Below, piece after piece: positions 1-11,654 of a stretch of 53,245 bases of DNA. Both the position numbers and the translations under genes were made by a program. The DNA lies in the NCBI GenBank assembly GCA_015501075.1, contig JADNYJ010000239.1:1-53245 (forward strand), in the 5' to 3' direction. The DNA comes from Gymnopilus junonius (taxonomy: Eukaryota; Basidiomycota; Agaricomycetes; Agaricales; Galerinaceae). The notes beneath the pieces are model-generated. The model was not told where the DNA came from. It did not search any database and saw only the letters and a program-made list of their open reading frames with translations. The first letter of the stretch is position 1, and each line of letters starts with the position of its first letter.

Positions 1-482
1 GCACGTACCTTTCATCCAGTCATCTAAGTGTACAGACCTAAGTTTGCTATCAGCCAATGTCGATTACGATCAGAGACGAAATACGTACTCCAGTCCATCA
101 GCAACGTAAGCAGCGACGCCTTGCCTAAGGTCTTTGATGCCCGTTAATGATGCAATAGTCAGTAGCGGCGTGGATCCTTGGGTTGATCGGCTCTAGCTTG
201 GGAGGCTTGGGATTAGTAGGGTCCCAATCGTATTCAAACTGCTTTTTGAAATAAGCTTTGGAGAGGGCCGACGTATAATCTTGGAGGCTGGAATTGTCGG
301 GCAGCGTTTGATCAAATTCCTAAAACCGAGCATGTGGGTAAGAACGACAACGAAAAGATGTCAAAAGTTACGAAGAACAGGCCCGCTCACCTTTTGAAGT
401 TGGTCCTTCGCCGCATCAACAACTGCGCCTTAAGAGCGTCGGTGACTTGCTGTTCAGTAACACATGAACAGGAATTTCCCAT
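1..482 (-). CDS. unrecognised gene, 5' part (runs off the left edge), with an apparent frameshift
   Basis: Minus-strand reading from an ATG at 482 starts MGNSC. It is followed by well-behaved coding pieces: VDAAKDQLQK, then after a GT...AG intron (about 330-397) EFDQTLPDNSSLQ and KKQFEYDWDPTNPKPP, then LTGIKDLRQGVAAYVADGLE, and after another intron SVHLDDWMK, ending at a further donor near position 8. MGN at the start would suit N-myristoylation, but this is weak. The first joint can be explained by a 43-nt intron. The joint near 175-190, between the PINPR frame and the STPLLTIAS frame, has no GT donor and looks like a 1-nt frameshift or sequence error. I do not recognise the family. It is transcribed away from the gene starting at 1231. 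Confidence 0.4.
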
Positions 483-570
483 GGCCAAAATGCGGCGAAT
501 CAGAGAGAAGAGGGATCAGGCCTGGGGTGGATTGAATCTCTTGTGCGCTTTATATAGGGGTGATTTTTAG

Positions 571-1230
571 TAAATGTGTATTTATTAATTGCCTATAGCA
601 GAGGCAAGACGGTTTACCTAACCAGAGAATTATGTTGGACCTGTAATGTTTCAAAGAAGGTTCTCAAGTCTGCGACCTGAATTCGGTACACACTAAAAGA
701 TCCGGACATTTGCATCGCAACTTTTCAACGCCGATGTACTTCTTCGACATTTGCATCGCAACTTTTCAACGCCGATGTACTTCTTTGACATTTGCATCGC
801 AACTTTTCAACGCCGATGTACTTCTTTGACATGCGGGTGTCTGTCAAACGATTCTATGATTGTCTTCCATTCAGGTTGTCAAAAATCAGGAGTTGTATTC
901 TCTGTCGATGTCGGATTCGATACCTCGGGGATCATCAGCAAATGAACAGGAGGGTACCTCAACGGTGCTTTTTTTTCCCTAGTACGTACCTTAAAATTGT
1001 TTACGGAGCTTTTGTTGTCCTTTGACAACTTTGACGTTGAACTTCACATTCCAGATTCCCAGACTTTCATGTGCTGGCAACTTGATTGGGGCTGGTTCCT
1101 TAATAGACTCGTGACCAAACATGATCTTAAGATTCCAAAACCCGTTCCACTGACGCATACTATAGATAACTGATTGTCTTTATTGGAATCTTGAGGCGTA
1201 TCCTTTTCTTCTCCTTGTCCATCTACCGTC
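571..1230. other. intergenic region between divergent genes
   Basis: No gene seen. It contains the 41-bp tandem repeat at 705-832 and otherwise unremarkable sequence. It separates the starts of the two flanking genes, which point away from each other, so both promoters should lie here. Confidence 0.5.
705..832. repeat. 41-bp tandem repeat, three copies plus 5 nt
   Basis: Units begin GACATTTGCATCGCAAC and end TGTACTTCTT(T/C). They lie at 705-745, 746-786 and 787-827, followed by a 5-nt start of a fourth copy at 828-832. The copies differ at essentially one base, so the array is young. Overlapping short ORFs offset by exactly 41 nt are a by-product of the array and are not genes. Confidence 0.95.
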
Positions 1231-3548
1231 ATGTCTACAAAAAAAGTTCAAAGCGCTTCGCATGCGGAAAGGTTACCAGTTCAGCTGCTCAAGCCCTCAA
1301 GTAATGTCGTTTCAGTTATTCAATGTCATCTACCTGGCTAACAATTAACGGCAGTCCTCAAGCAAGCTATTGCGTTGTTTAGTACTCGATTTGGGTACAA
1401 GTTCACGGGCGAATCCACAAAACCCCCAGACGCGATTGCTCTAGATGACCTCAGCGCAGCAGATGGAGAACATAGGTTCCTTGAACATGCGCAAGAGCAT
1501 GTCGCTGAGTTCTTGAAAAGAATGCTGGCGTGAGTAGATTTATTTCTGAGATCTTTGTTTTTCGACGGAAGCTTGACAATGCACGGTATTTCAGTAGTCA
1601 GAAGGTTCCGGATTGGATGCTGGGTATGTATCTTGCACTTATATTAGTTCCCTAACCAATCGAATGATTTCAGGTCAAGCCGAAGAGGATTTGCTCCACA
1701 CGGCGAAGGATATTATACCCGATGCAAACGATTCCAAACCGAGATCAGTAGCCTTGAGAAGGACCTATAATCCCGAGGATCCTTCTCAGTCAAACTCGTT
1801 TGAGACCAATGCTGTCATTCTCTGCACCAATATCAAAGTAAGCGAGAAGGGTAAAGTGGTGAACGAGGTAATAGTGGCATACGTTGGGGTAATCACAATT
1901 CATTCCTTGTCAATTATTGTTTCTTACATATTTTTCTCAAGCTTTATTACGAGGTTTTGACGCAGTTGGCCCTGGTAACACAACAACTTCGTGCAGATGC
2001 ATACAGACAAGCTAGTTCCATCCTCATGCATGGGGTAAGTAGTGTGGCTTAAACTCGTTATTCGAACTTAACACTATTTTCAGAACGAGAAAATCATAGA
2101 CGACGTAGAGTTGGCACACGCATTAGGTTCCTATGCAGGAGATCTCTTCAAGGACAAATTTCAATACCCATGGGGTCAAAGTCCTCCGGGGTATATCGAC
2201 GATGGGTCATTTATGAAGGTGAAGTTGGATGCATTAGGGTATTTCGAAGATGGAAAGACCAATACCGTGGATGATTTCGTAAAAGATACGCTTCTGAAGT
2301 AAGGGGGCCTATTTTTCAGCTTTTCGCTATCTCAGTCAAATATCTGATCGAAATTTTGCAGGGATGTTTCTATTCCCGAGTGGACCGCCGGTGGGTTCAC
2401 TGCCATTTTTTGTCTTTCTTTTACTGAATTTTAATTGAGTATAGAGAATGTGGTCAATGATATACTTTTTCAGTTTGACACGATTATCAAGGGTGATGCT
2501 CTCGGTCGCTCCTGGCCCGATGTGAAAATCGACAGACCGTTCTATGATCTTACAGGTAATAACAAGTCTGTCAACGACAATGCGATCATGGTATTTTATT
2601 CGTACTCGAAAACCCTTTATGATGGAAGAGTTGTCAAGATTACCTACATCTACTGGATGGGCGTGAGTTGACTTCTCTGCAGTGCGAGATGAATGATGTG
2701 AATACTACTTTCCTATAGATGATATACGAGAAGCTGCCGCTCAGAACTGTGCTCTACAACGACATGATCCTCCAGCTGTTTAATCATCTGCACGATTCCA
2801 TGCCTTCAGTAAGTATAACTATAAAATTACCGAGGGAGCATGGTACTCAATCAAAGTGCTAGGTCCCGAGCGACGACCTCACCTCCGATAAGGAAGGCTT
2901 GATCACTCTTTTGTCGCGCTGTGAGTCGGTAAACTTCAAGAGTGCTTTCAAGTATGATTTCAAAGGAAACTCCACAAATCCAAGCGACAACAACTGTGAT
3001 GAAGTATATGGAGTAGCAGTATTTGGAGAATTTGAGGAGGTATCGGAATCGATCATATCTCAATGGACGAAGGAGGAGATATTCAAGTGAGTGATATACA
3101 TGCAGAAGGCCTCATACTACTTTACTAATTGACTGTCTCTAAGGGATAATACATTCTCTTTCTTTAACAGTGGTGCGCGGGGTTTTCTTCTACACAGTGT
3201 TCCCTCTTACCTTCTTATTTTAGTTCCTGCTATCAAAACCAAACTCGACCAGCAGATTGCCTTTTGGCTTACACAGAATGGCGGCACGACGCAAGACAAC
3301 AACTGGGGACACGAGAAGTTTGCCAAATTGTATGGTCATCCATCGGATAGTTCCAAGGAATTGCATACCAGGGTCTTCGTTTCTTATGCCAATGCTTCCT
3401 TGGCGAGGAATGGGGCAGAAAGGAACACAAACCTTTTTTACTATATGGGGGTAAGACATACTATACTGCCTTCCTCGAATTTCTTGCTGACTTTCTCTTC
3501 TCGTGGTAGATATACTATGTAGGAGACAGCGATTCAGATGGAGTGTGA
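1231..3548 (+). CDS. unrecognised intron-rich protein gene, apparently intact
   Basis: ATG at 1231 (MSTKKVQSASHAERLPVQ). About a dozen exons join in frame through GT...AG introns of roughly 45-75 nt. Successive pieces include KQAIALFSTRFGYKFTGE, EHAQEHVAEFLKRMLASQK, DSKPRSVALRRTYNPEDP, AHALGSYAGDLFKDKFQYPW, VNDILFQFDTIIKGDALG, LRTVLYNDMILQLFNHLHD, SRCESVNFKSAFKYDFKG and KTKLDQQIAFWLTQNGG, ending VGDSDSDGV-TGA at 3546-3548. No signal peptide or membrane segment is obvious. Two stretches look alike: one with VFYSYSKTLYDG...IYWMG and one with VFVSYANASLARNG...FYYMG. This suggests an internal repeat of a beta-rich unit. I do not recognise the family and assign no function. Consistent splicing across the whole length argues for a functional gene. 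Confidence 0.7.
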
Positions 3549-4428
3549 AAGAACTGGACTTCGTATGGAATAACGACTGGTTCGAGCTCTGCTCTTGACA
3601 ATGTACTTGCGTTAATAGTATCTGTAACTCGAAAGTTATCACATGAATGATTTGCTTTTTGAGCCTTTGAAATTTCTAGAAGATAAGCTCACCAAGGAAC
3701 AGTGAACCTTTGGCTTTCGATTCCAGATTTCCGGTTGTGTCTGAAGCCGTTCATTCACTGACGCTATCTCCTGAGACGGGCTATGGAAAAAGAGCGTGCC
3801 ACTAGCGTGCGTGGCGTGCACTGGCGTGCCAAGCGTGCCACGCTAAATGAAAGCGTGCATTAGCGTGGCACGCGATCACGCATTGTTACAGATACCTTTA
3901 TAATGTCCAACCTTACATATTAGATATATTTTGGGTTTCTGAGTACTGACTTCGGCAAAAAATCTCGGATTTGGAATTTTCGGCAGTTCGGCAGTTCGGC
4001 GCATTCCGATCGCTCAGCAATTTGCCACGACATCTTGAACGTCGAGCTCAACCGCCTCAATCTACGAGGCCCTCAGCAAACCCGTTGCGCTAATGTCTCA
4101 CATTCGTGCGTCATTCCCTTCGTCACTTGGCTGCTAATTAGCTTATTCAGTGAATTTTAGCCACGTCATCGAGGGTTATAACCCATAATTCTTCGCGTTC
4201 TTGTTTCCCTACCCCTTCACTTTTACCACTTTGTCGACTTCTCTCCATCCTCCAAGTACGCTATGATTGTCTCTATCCAGTGAGTACTGTAATCTCTAGT
4301 TGTTTCCCTTATTGAATGATCTTCTATCTAGCTTTCTACTGTTACAACTCATCCATTTCTGGCTCGTTCTTCATTCTAGCACACGTCAAAGCTCTCTGCA
4401 ATATTCTATCGTATACCACCTCTTTCAC
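3549..4428. other. intergenic region with a GCGTGC repeat patch
   Basis: No gene seen. It holds the GCGTGC-rich patch near 3790-3875 and a short direct repeat of CGGCAGTTCGGCAGTTCGG near 3982. A possible small upstream exon with ATG at 4263 ends at a GTGAGT donor, but I cannot tie it firmly to the next gene. Confidence 0.4.
3788..3875. repeat. GCGTGC/GCACGC-rich degenerate repeat, CpG-intact copy
   Basis: A run of GCGTGCCA/GCGTGCACT/GCGTGGCACGC units with irregular spacing. The same theme returns at 9500-9770 and 14360-14450, where most CGs are changed to TG or CA. This copy keeps its CG dinucleotides. Confidence 0.7.
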
Positions 4429-6123
4429 ATGTCTCAACCTGGAGTCCCTGCTCTCAACTCTGCCGTGGATGGCTTAAACTGTAATAATTGTGGTCGTTTC
4501 GTCCAGTTTCAGGCCTGCAAGAGCAATAAGAATGGAAATAAGGGCGTGTTATTCGCAACGGTATGCCCTTCTCTCTTTAAATTCCTTGGAATTAAGAACT
4601 AAATTTTGACTATTACAGTGCCACGGCGTTAACGACCAGGGAGAACGATGCTCCTTTATTTGAAGGGCGTCGAAATCACCGAGCGTATCACCCACACTCC
4701 CTTCCCAGGCAACCTTCGCCAATCTCCCATCTCTGCAAGCTCCTTTGGCCCCCATTCCCCATGCCGTAGTCAAATGCCTCGTTGAAGGCTGTGGTCAGTC
4801 ACGTATAGCTGACGACTGTCAACATCGGATTTGTCGAAAGCACTGCGTCGAGAAGGGTGGATGCCTATCCAAGAAACACAGGACCACGACCACGCAAGCC
4901 TCTGCTGGTGCGACTGCACCAGCTTCCTCATTCCAGCAGGCCCCTCCGATGCTGCCGCCGCCTGCTTCCTTTCCTCTCCACTCTGAGCAACTGCGATCGT
5001 CTACCCCCCTTCCTACTCCACCACCTGCTGAGCTCTCTGAGTTGCCATTACCGGAGGTCGTCGATGCGAGACCTGATCCCCGCTTCGCGTCTCACCTCAG
5101 GCCGATATTTACTGAAGCATTGGCCCAACAACACGAGTTCAGAGAACAGCAGAGGAAGCTCGACTCTGAGCGTCAAGCTCACGCAAAGAAGGCCAAGGAA
5201 CGTGTCGCTGTTTATGCCTGGACTAGTGATGACGCTCCTCATGTCGTTCACATTATCCAAGCTGGGATGAATTCAGATGGCCGTATTTCAGTATCTCGTC
5301 GGCATTACTTTCAACTATAGGACTTTTGGAGGCCAGTGAGCGAGGAGACCTGCGCGTGTATGATGAAATGGATTTTGCGGATTGGGTCGCCGTGGGCGTT
5401 GGACACATTATCGAGGTTCAGGAAGGACAGCGTATCTTCCTCAAAGATCAGTCCCTTTGTAAGTGGATCGACGTTCAAAGGTGCCTTGAGGCACCGTCTC
5501 GGAACTCAACACTGCACCTCCGCTACGGTTTACCTCGTGAACGTGCCTACGTTCGTGAGATGCTCAAGGCTGGTTCTCCACTACCCTCCCCTCAACGAAC
5601 ACCCTCTCCACCGTCACCTCCAGGTTTTTCGACTCCAGTGCTACCTCAACTCATTGATCATAAACAGATGGCCGCCATACCATTCATGGACCTCACGGCA
5701 TCTTCGTCGCCATCTCCGTCGCCATCTCCATCGCAAATCCAACCAGGAGCTTCTCACGCCGGTGCGGGATCTGTCGACTATCCAATCGAGATTGGTGATG
5801 GTGAAGCGAAGCGTTGGCCTGCTGATTATCATGTTGTCGACATTGCCAGGTGCCTCCGTGAATGCAGTGGACGAACAACCCTCAGAAGAAATCGGGCTCA
5901 CACCCAATGAACTATCTTTGAGGAGTGCTTTCCCAGAGCTCGCTTTGTCCCTGCGATGTTTACCGATCAGAAAAAGCTCTGGAAATCAGCATCCAACTCG
6001 CTCAGGGACGAATTCATCGAGGCGGGTCGAACCGAGGAGGGTCTCTGGTCAGTGTTTGCGCGCCGTGTATGTCGAGGTGAGAAGAAAAAGTCTCCCGCAT
6101 GTGAGGTGATTGATATCGAGTAG
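4429..6123 (+). pseudogene. zf-GRF/CxC zinc-finger protein typical of Agaricomycetes, broken by two in-frame TGAs
   Basis: Starts MSQPGVPALNSA at 4429. The first module is zf-GRF-like: CNNCGRFVQFQAC, an NKG near its middle, then after an intron (4561-4619) CHGVNDQGERCSF. A TGA at 4661-4663 sits where zf-GRF domains usually carry the closing aromatic region. The frame continues to ANLPSLQAPLAPIPHAVVK and a Cys/His cluster (CLVEGCGQSRIADDCQHRIC, RKHCVEKGGC), a Pro-rich linker, a charged segment (RKLDSERQAHAKKAKERV) and VYAWTSDDAPHVVH. A 39-nt intron (about 5282-5320) then joins to a conserved block ending GHIIEVQEGQRIFLKDQ. After a Ser/Pro tail comes WPADYHVVDIARCLREC. A second TGA (5908-5910) interrupts just before TIFEECFPRARF, and the frame ends KSPACEVIDIE-TAG. 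Role unknown; nucleic-acid binding is inferred from the zinc modules. Base composition here is not CpG-depleted, so inactivation looks recent. Confidence 0.6.
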
Positions 6124-6335
6124 TTATGTACATTCCCAAGCCCTTTTTATTCTGTCTTTCTCACTATGTTGTCCTCTTGTATTCTAGTTATGTATGTTTC
6201 TTTCGTGTATTTGGAAGTGGCTATTTCTCTTTCGCATGTGTAGCATAATGCATAATTCATAAAGTTCTGCCTATTTCGAGATGTCTACACTGAGTGAGCA
6301 ACCATAGTAAGATCCTAAATCTGTCTACCCCCAAT

Positions 6336-8485
6336 CTACCTCGACAACGGCCATGTTCCTGGCATACACCCCCCCTTGGCAAGCTTTTCTCGTGTCATGA
6401 TATTTCTCCTTCGTATCATTTCATCAAGAAAAAAGTTGTAGCGATGAGCCTGCATCTCACGGCATATGGCATGATATCCACCCAACCAGCTGTTTGTTTG
6501 CTCTGCAATCGAAGAATTAAAGTACCACTGCTGTTTACCTTCACTGAGAAGCTCAGGGTATGCAGCTGGATTGCAGTGGTCTTGACAGAACTGGTCCTTC
6601 TCACTGTGCTTACACTTAAAGTGAAAGACATCAACAGTCAGGCCCACATTCTGAAAGAAAGGGTCGGTTTTGACGGCCTTCGCAATGGAACAATTATTGT
6701 CAAAAAATATGTGATCAGGTTTTGTGCCTGGAACACGGTAAGTGCACTTGATCATCTCCTGTTAATATCTCATAAGAATTTTACAGTGTCTGGTTGAAAT
6801 GTTGAAAATGTACAATCACACTATAAAGTGCTTCTGCGTGGTAAAACATTTCTCGAGCAATAATGATTCCACATGGCGCAACAAACAGTTGTTCGTTATG
6901 AGTCCTTTTGTGGCCAAACTGGGCACGAAGGGTCTTTCTTCTTGCTGTAGGGTCTTCTACTGGTGTAGCTGTGACTGGAATGGGTAGACCTCTGTGGTTA
7001 AAATCAAAGTCTTCTTTGGTGTTGTCATCATCGACAAGTTTGGAGATATTTGCCAATTCGATGGGCAATGCATCCTGTGGATGAGCAAGCTGTGCACGAT
7101 GGAGGCACTCCTTAAGTTGAAAGCGAGCTTGGCCACAGTCATCGTGAACCTTCTCCACTGCTTCATGTTCTGGAAGCATGCAAGTTTTCCTCCCAGTAAC
7201 AGCAGGAAGCAAGCAGTGAACAATTGCGCAAACCTGATTGAGCTGGCTGTGGGTCGGACAAAAACGATCATGGTTATTAGCCAAAGGGATCTTGCAATTG
7301 GGTTCACTGCAGCATGGATGGCCAACTGTGACACCGTCAATCACAACAACTGACACTTTCTTTCCTATGTCAAATTAAAATATTAATATTCTGTCATGAA
7401 TTTTTGACAGAAAAATTGTACCTGGATAGAAGCGAGTGCATTTATTGCAATAGTGCAGAAGCTCCGGCTGGCTGCAGAGATGCAAACAGTTGTTCCATGC
7501 ACATACAGCTTCTGTGAAGCGGTCCTTGGCTAGGCCTCCATGCGGAACAACCAATGTTGCTCACTGGGCCTGGCAGTCCTCGAGGAGCAAAAGAATGGTG
7601 AATGCATCATAAATCTGATCTGAGGTTGCCTGCAAATTAAATTGCCAGTCCAGTGGTGGGCTGTTGCTGATATGCGCCATATTGTAAATCTGCACACAGT
7701 TCATTGCTGAAGTCCAGGAAAGTAACATCATTATAATCCACATATTAACTAGTTTCCGTTCAGCAAATTGATGCTCGCCAATCTGTAATATGTCAGGAAT
7801 TTTGTCATAGTAAATTTGTTGACCGTCATGGACCCGAAAATTGTGGTGATAATTGACCTTGCAACCTTATTAAAAAAAATCACTTTAGATGATGAGAATC
7901 ATATCAAAAAGGAAATTGCATATGTTCGCAGTAGAGGTGGATTGACCAGATGGGCACAGGACCTTTATCCATTGGAAATAAGACTCCTTGCTGAGCTTCG
8001 CTTTTTTTGAGCATCAAGCATTGGAATCATTCACAACTCTTGTTCATGCATAGATGGGATGGAGGGAAAACTGTATGAAAGGCTATTGGCAATTAACATA
8101 TATTCATAAGGATGAGGAATCACCGCAGGAGTAATAAAGACTTACTTATCCCTCAAGGATGGCCAAACTGCTCATAATCAGAAAGAGAGCTGCTGCAAGC
8201 TGGAGAAATGTTGAGATTGGTGTTCCAAGCTGTTGGAGCAAGTACTTTCCAAACAATACTGATGGGTGACAATGGTATCAAGCATGCTTCCAAGAGAAAC
8301 CCTTGAATGCTAGGAGGAAGCACAGGGTGCAAGTCACCAACAAGGTTAAAGGAAGCAGGCTGTGCTAGTAGAATGACATCCTTGAGCCTCGACACAAAGG
8401 CAACAAATTTAACAAGCCACTCAAAAGCTATGGGTGGCTGTCCTGATGAAGCGAGTAGTTGCAAAAGGTTTGGTAGTTCACTCAT
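6336..8485 (-). pseudogene. KDZ-superfamily transposase with CxC5/CxC6-type cysteine clusters, decayed
   Basis: Minus strand from ATG at 8485 (MSELPNLLQLLASSGQPP). The order matches the KDZ-associated proteins of basidiomycetes as I remember them: an all-alpha N-terminus; a first Cys cluster (HTVFPPSHLCMNKSCE, then IHLYCE and CKVNYHHNF); a helical block (WTSAMNCVQIYNMAH, FTILLLLEDCQ); a second cluster (HYCNKCTRFYP, VGHPCCSEPNCKIPL, RFCPTHSQLNQVCAIVHC); then the RNase H-fold part (APCGIIIARE, PDHIFFDNNC, FHFKCKH, FCQDHCNPA, FNSSIAEQTNSWLGGYHA, RYNFFLDEMIRRRN), ending GTWPLSR-TAG. The D of FFDNNC and the E of AEQTN are the likely catalytic acids (inferred by family). Introns include about 6723-6781 and 7353-7422. 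Three in-frame TGAs (8153-8155, 8031-8033, 7561-7563) and a probable donor mutation near 7920 (ATATGC where GTATGC is expected) show it is dead. Confidence 0.75.
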
Positions 8486-8489
8486 TAGT

Positions 8490-10170
8490 CTGAAAGGCAA
8501 CTTGTGCTATGAGATGATAATCTTGCTGCTAGACCTGCTTTATACTTTTTGCTGTCCTCATGATACAGTCACGCATAACCTCATAGAATAAACTGATAAA
8601 TTCAATTGATCAATGAACCCATTTTGATGAATATTGTCCTGGCAGGACCATGTTCAATTTCCTCAAAAGCAGCTTCTTTGCCAAATGTTGGACCATTCTT
8701 ATCTCTAATGGCTCTGAAAATGAGATTCAATTACCTTACAGGCACCCACATGTGACTGCATATCCTTTATCTTATATAAGAGCACCGGATGACCTCTCAG
8801 AGCCTTCTCTGCAGTTTGCTCTGACTCACATTGTCCCGGGTCTTGTGGGTGCTGCTTTACTAGTTCTGACCACATATGTAACCAACTACTCTGAGTATGG
8901 CAGAGTTGATACTCTTATCTTGTACAATGGATGATAATGCTCATATATTAAGTGTTCTCTTGAACACGAAGGCAGCTGAGATATGGTAATGACATTCAAA
9001 GTTGAAGTGGTCAAGTAGAGCAGGCAGGCTTTGTGTTTATTTGGCAGTAGCTTCATCTTACTGCTTAAGGAAGGTTCGATCATTTGCCGAATCGCCGAAT
9101 CGCCGAACTGATGAAATTTCCAGGACCCAGATGTCCTCCTTCAGTACTACATGTGTCTGTGATGGCAGAGTGATCGAGATGACATTGGAGTTAGGTCTTC
9201 CTAGGGTGCCGAGAGAGCTACCATACCCATTGTCTGAAAATGATGGTAGATATATTCAAAGCAAATATTTTCCCAGAACAATACACTATCAATAATGATG
9301 TTACAGGTCTCCTTGAGAGCCCAAACCAGTTGATGCAGTTTGTGCACAAAGGGTTATGGACAATGACTTAGTCAGTGTTCGAATTCTCATGCTCCTTCTG
9401 ATGCTCCAAAACTGAAAGATGGACGACAATTTAAGTCCTTAGAATATCTATGGGCTACTTTCTCTTAGAAAATTATAAAGAGCTATTAAGGGCGACTTCA
9501 CCTTGCACTTTGCACACTAATGCACGCTAACATTACACTGGTGCATGCTAATGGCATGCCAATGCACGCCAATGCACGCTTATGTCATGCCAGTGCACGC
9601 TAATGTCACACCATGCATGCTAATGTCACACTGTGCATGCTAATGTCACACCGTGCATGCTAATGTCACGCCATGCACGCTAACAGCACACTGTGCACAC
9701 TAATGGCACGCCAGTGCATGCTTGTGCATGCTGATGCATGCCAGTGCCCACAGAAGTGTGCCAATGCATGCTTTTATGTTTAACAAGCCAGTTGACCATC
9801 AATTACCAATATATCTAAATTCATTTCAGATAATTAGTGGTGTTGTGCTCTGCCCACTTTCCTTTTCTGTCAGTCTTTATTTCCTGACACTATCACATTC
9901 CTCTTTCCATAATTAGATGGAACTGTATAGCTGCAAAATCAAAGGCTCAGCCACCCGATCACTGAGATTTCAAATCATACTGACCACAAACTGAGCTCAA
10001 TTTTTACACATCCCTTTAATCCATCACACTGTGAGTCATTTTTATTTTCCTGATCAGTCTAATCTTATTTTCGGTGACAGCTTCTGTCAATCAATTGTTG
10101 CTGTGCTTCTTTGGTACTGCAAGGGTTCGCCTGTCAGTTAGATTAGATAAAAATGGTACTGGTGAGTCAT
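8490..10170. other. decayed interval between the KDZ-type and PHD-type genes
   Basis: I see only fragmentary plus-strand coding potential (for example 8650-8934 with PYRHPHVTAYPLSYIRAPDD, and around 9130-9290 with CDGRVIEMTLELGLPRVPRE). These may be first exons of the PHD-finger gene downstream, but I could not join them. CpG is very rare. The satellite-like patch at 9500-9770 lies inside. Confidence 0.35.
9500..9770. repeat. degenerate 20-bp satellite-like repeat, CpG-decayed copy
   Basis: Units such as TGCATGCTAATGTCACACCG repeat with a 20-bp period from about 9600 to 9680 and less regularly on both sides. Variants alternate TGCATGC with TGCACGC and CACACC with CACGCC, which are CG to TG/CA changes. 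Related to the patches at 3788-3875 and 14360-14450. Confidence 0.85.
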
Positions 10171-10962
10171 ACAAATGAATACTCGATGTCATAGGTCTCA
10201 AAAATGCTCCCAGGGTTTCCTGAAACATGTCTATCAGTATTTTTCGGCAGGGGAGGAGCAGAGGCTGAGGGACAAGGTGAGGGGAAAGGATGAACAGTCA
10301 GTAAAGAGTGCTCCAGTCTTTTTGAGCCAAAACTACATTCCTATCTATGATTCGAGTGGTGAATATACTATTTATCTCAAGTGCACACTGTGGACTCCTT
10401 TACAAAGTTTATTAGGTCAAGTCATTGGCTATACTGAAAGACCTTTGCCCAATGATCCAAGGCCTCAAGAACACCTACCAGGTGTGAGTTAAGCATTGCA
10501 ATTTATGAGGAGAAAGTCAACTTAATACTTAGTTGGGAACTCATCTGCCATGAAGTTTACCAGTCGAGCCTGAGATTCCATGCATACACCTACTTTCAAG
10601 TCCTTTCTATCGACATTGAGGATTGTTCTGGATGCGCTATCACTGGAGGATGCCATTTCCACCTCTCCAACCCTCTGTGATGCCAGCACGTTACAGAGCT
10701 GGTATACACTGATCATGAGAAATATGGCAGAGACATTGGCACTTGGTTCAACAACTTTATATCCCTGAAAAAGCCAGCAGTGTCAGTGAAGCAATGCTGG
10801 AGAGCTACCAATGAGCATACTTGCACTGGTGAACATCATGATACAACAGACTTGGTTGCATCATTGCCCATTTTCTTTGTCATTGAGCTAGCAGAGGTGA
10901 TTGAGATGGCCGAAGGCAAGCCCATTGACATTGGTTCCATTCCACCTTGGTCATTCCCTGAA

Positions 10963-11535
10963 TAGGGTTGCCAAAGTTCAGTTCAGAACTGACAGTTCGA
11001 ACCTGAACTGGCTGAACTGAACTGCAGTTCAGATGCAGTTCTGGTTCTCAGTTCAACCTATGGCTAGTCAGTTTGAACTGAACTGAACTGTTTGTTGGGT
11101 GTGGTTAAAATTATCAAATTTTGACCTTCAAAAGTGATTATTTTGGCATCAAAAAATTACCATTAGATTCCCATAATGTATAGAGAACTCCTTAGTACTA
11201 ATCCCAAGCACTAGATGACATAAAATAACTTCTTAAAATGATTTTATTTATTGTGTGAGGACATGAGTTACATGACACTACCCAATGCTTGAAAAATCAG
11301 CAAATAATATACTGTTTTGTACATATAGCAATGTCTAATGATAGAAGATAGACACATCTGTAGTCTATCTACTATTTCAAAGCCTCAGATGAAAGGAAAT
11401 TTTATGTTTTGGCCATTGCCAGTTCAGAACAGTTTGAACCAGTTTGAACTGAAAACTGAACTGAACTGGGAAGTTCAGTTCTCAGTTCAGAAAATTGGCC
11501 AAAGAACTGAACTGAACTGAACTTTGGAAACCCTA
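10963..11535. mobile_element. hAT-like MITE 1 (573 bp)
   Basis: Terminal inverted repeats start TAGGGTTGCCAAAGTTCAG on the left and, reverse-complemented, TAGGGTTTCCAAAGTTCAG on the right: about 24 bp with one mismatch, extending into subterminal GTTCAGTTCA motifs. It is flanked by a perfect 8-bp duplication TCCCTGAA (10955-10962 and 11536-11543). An 8-bp target duplication and a TAGGG-type end are hAT hallmarks. There is no transposase inside, so it is non-autonomous. Removing it with one duplication restores the host reading frame (PPWSFPE to TLLPLTKK). Confidence 0.9.
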
Positions 11536-11654
11536 TCCCTGAAACACTCCTTCCATTGACAAAGAAGCTGGCCAATGATATATGCTTAGTTTACGACCTC
11601 ATTGGTATGGCTCTTGCTTCGCAGTCTGGATCTCACTTCATTGCACAGTATACT

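Noticed and set aside
751..1025. ORFs over the 41-bp repeat
   Set aside because: They differ only by the repeat offset and have no conserved content.
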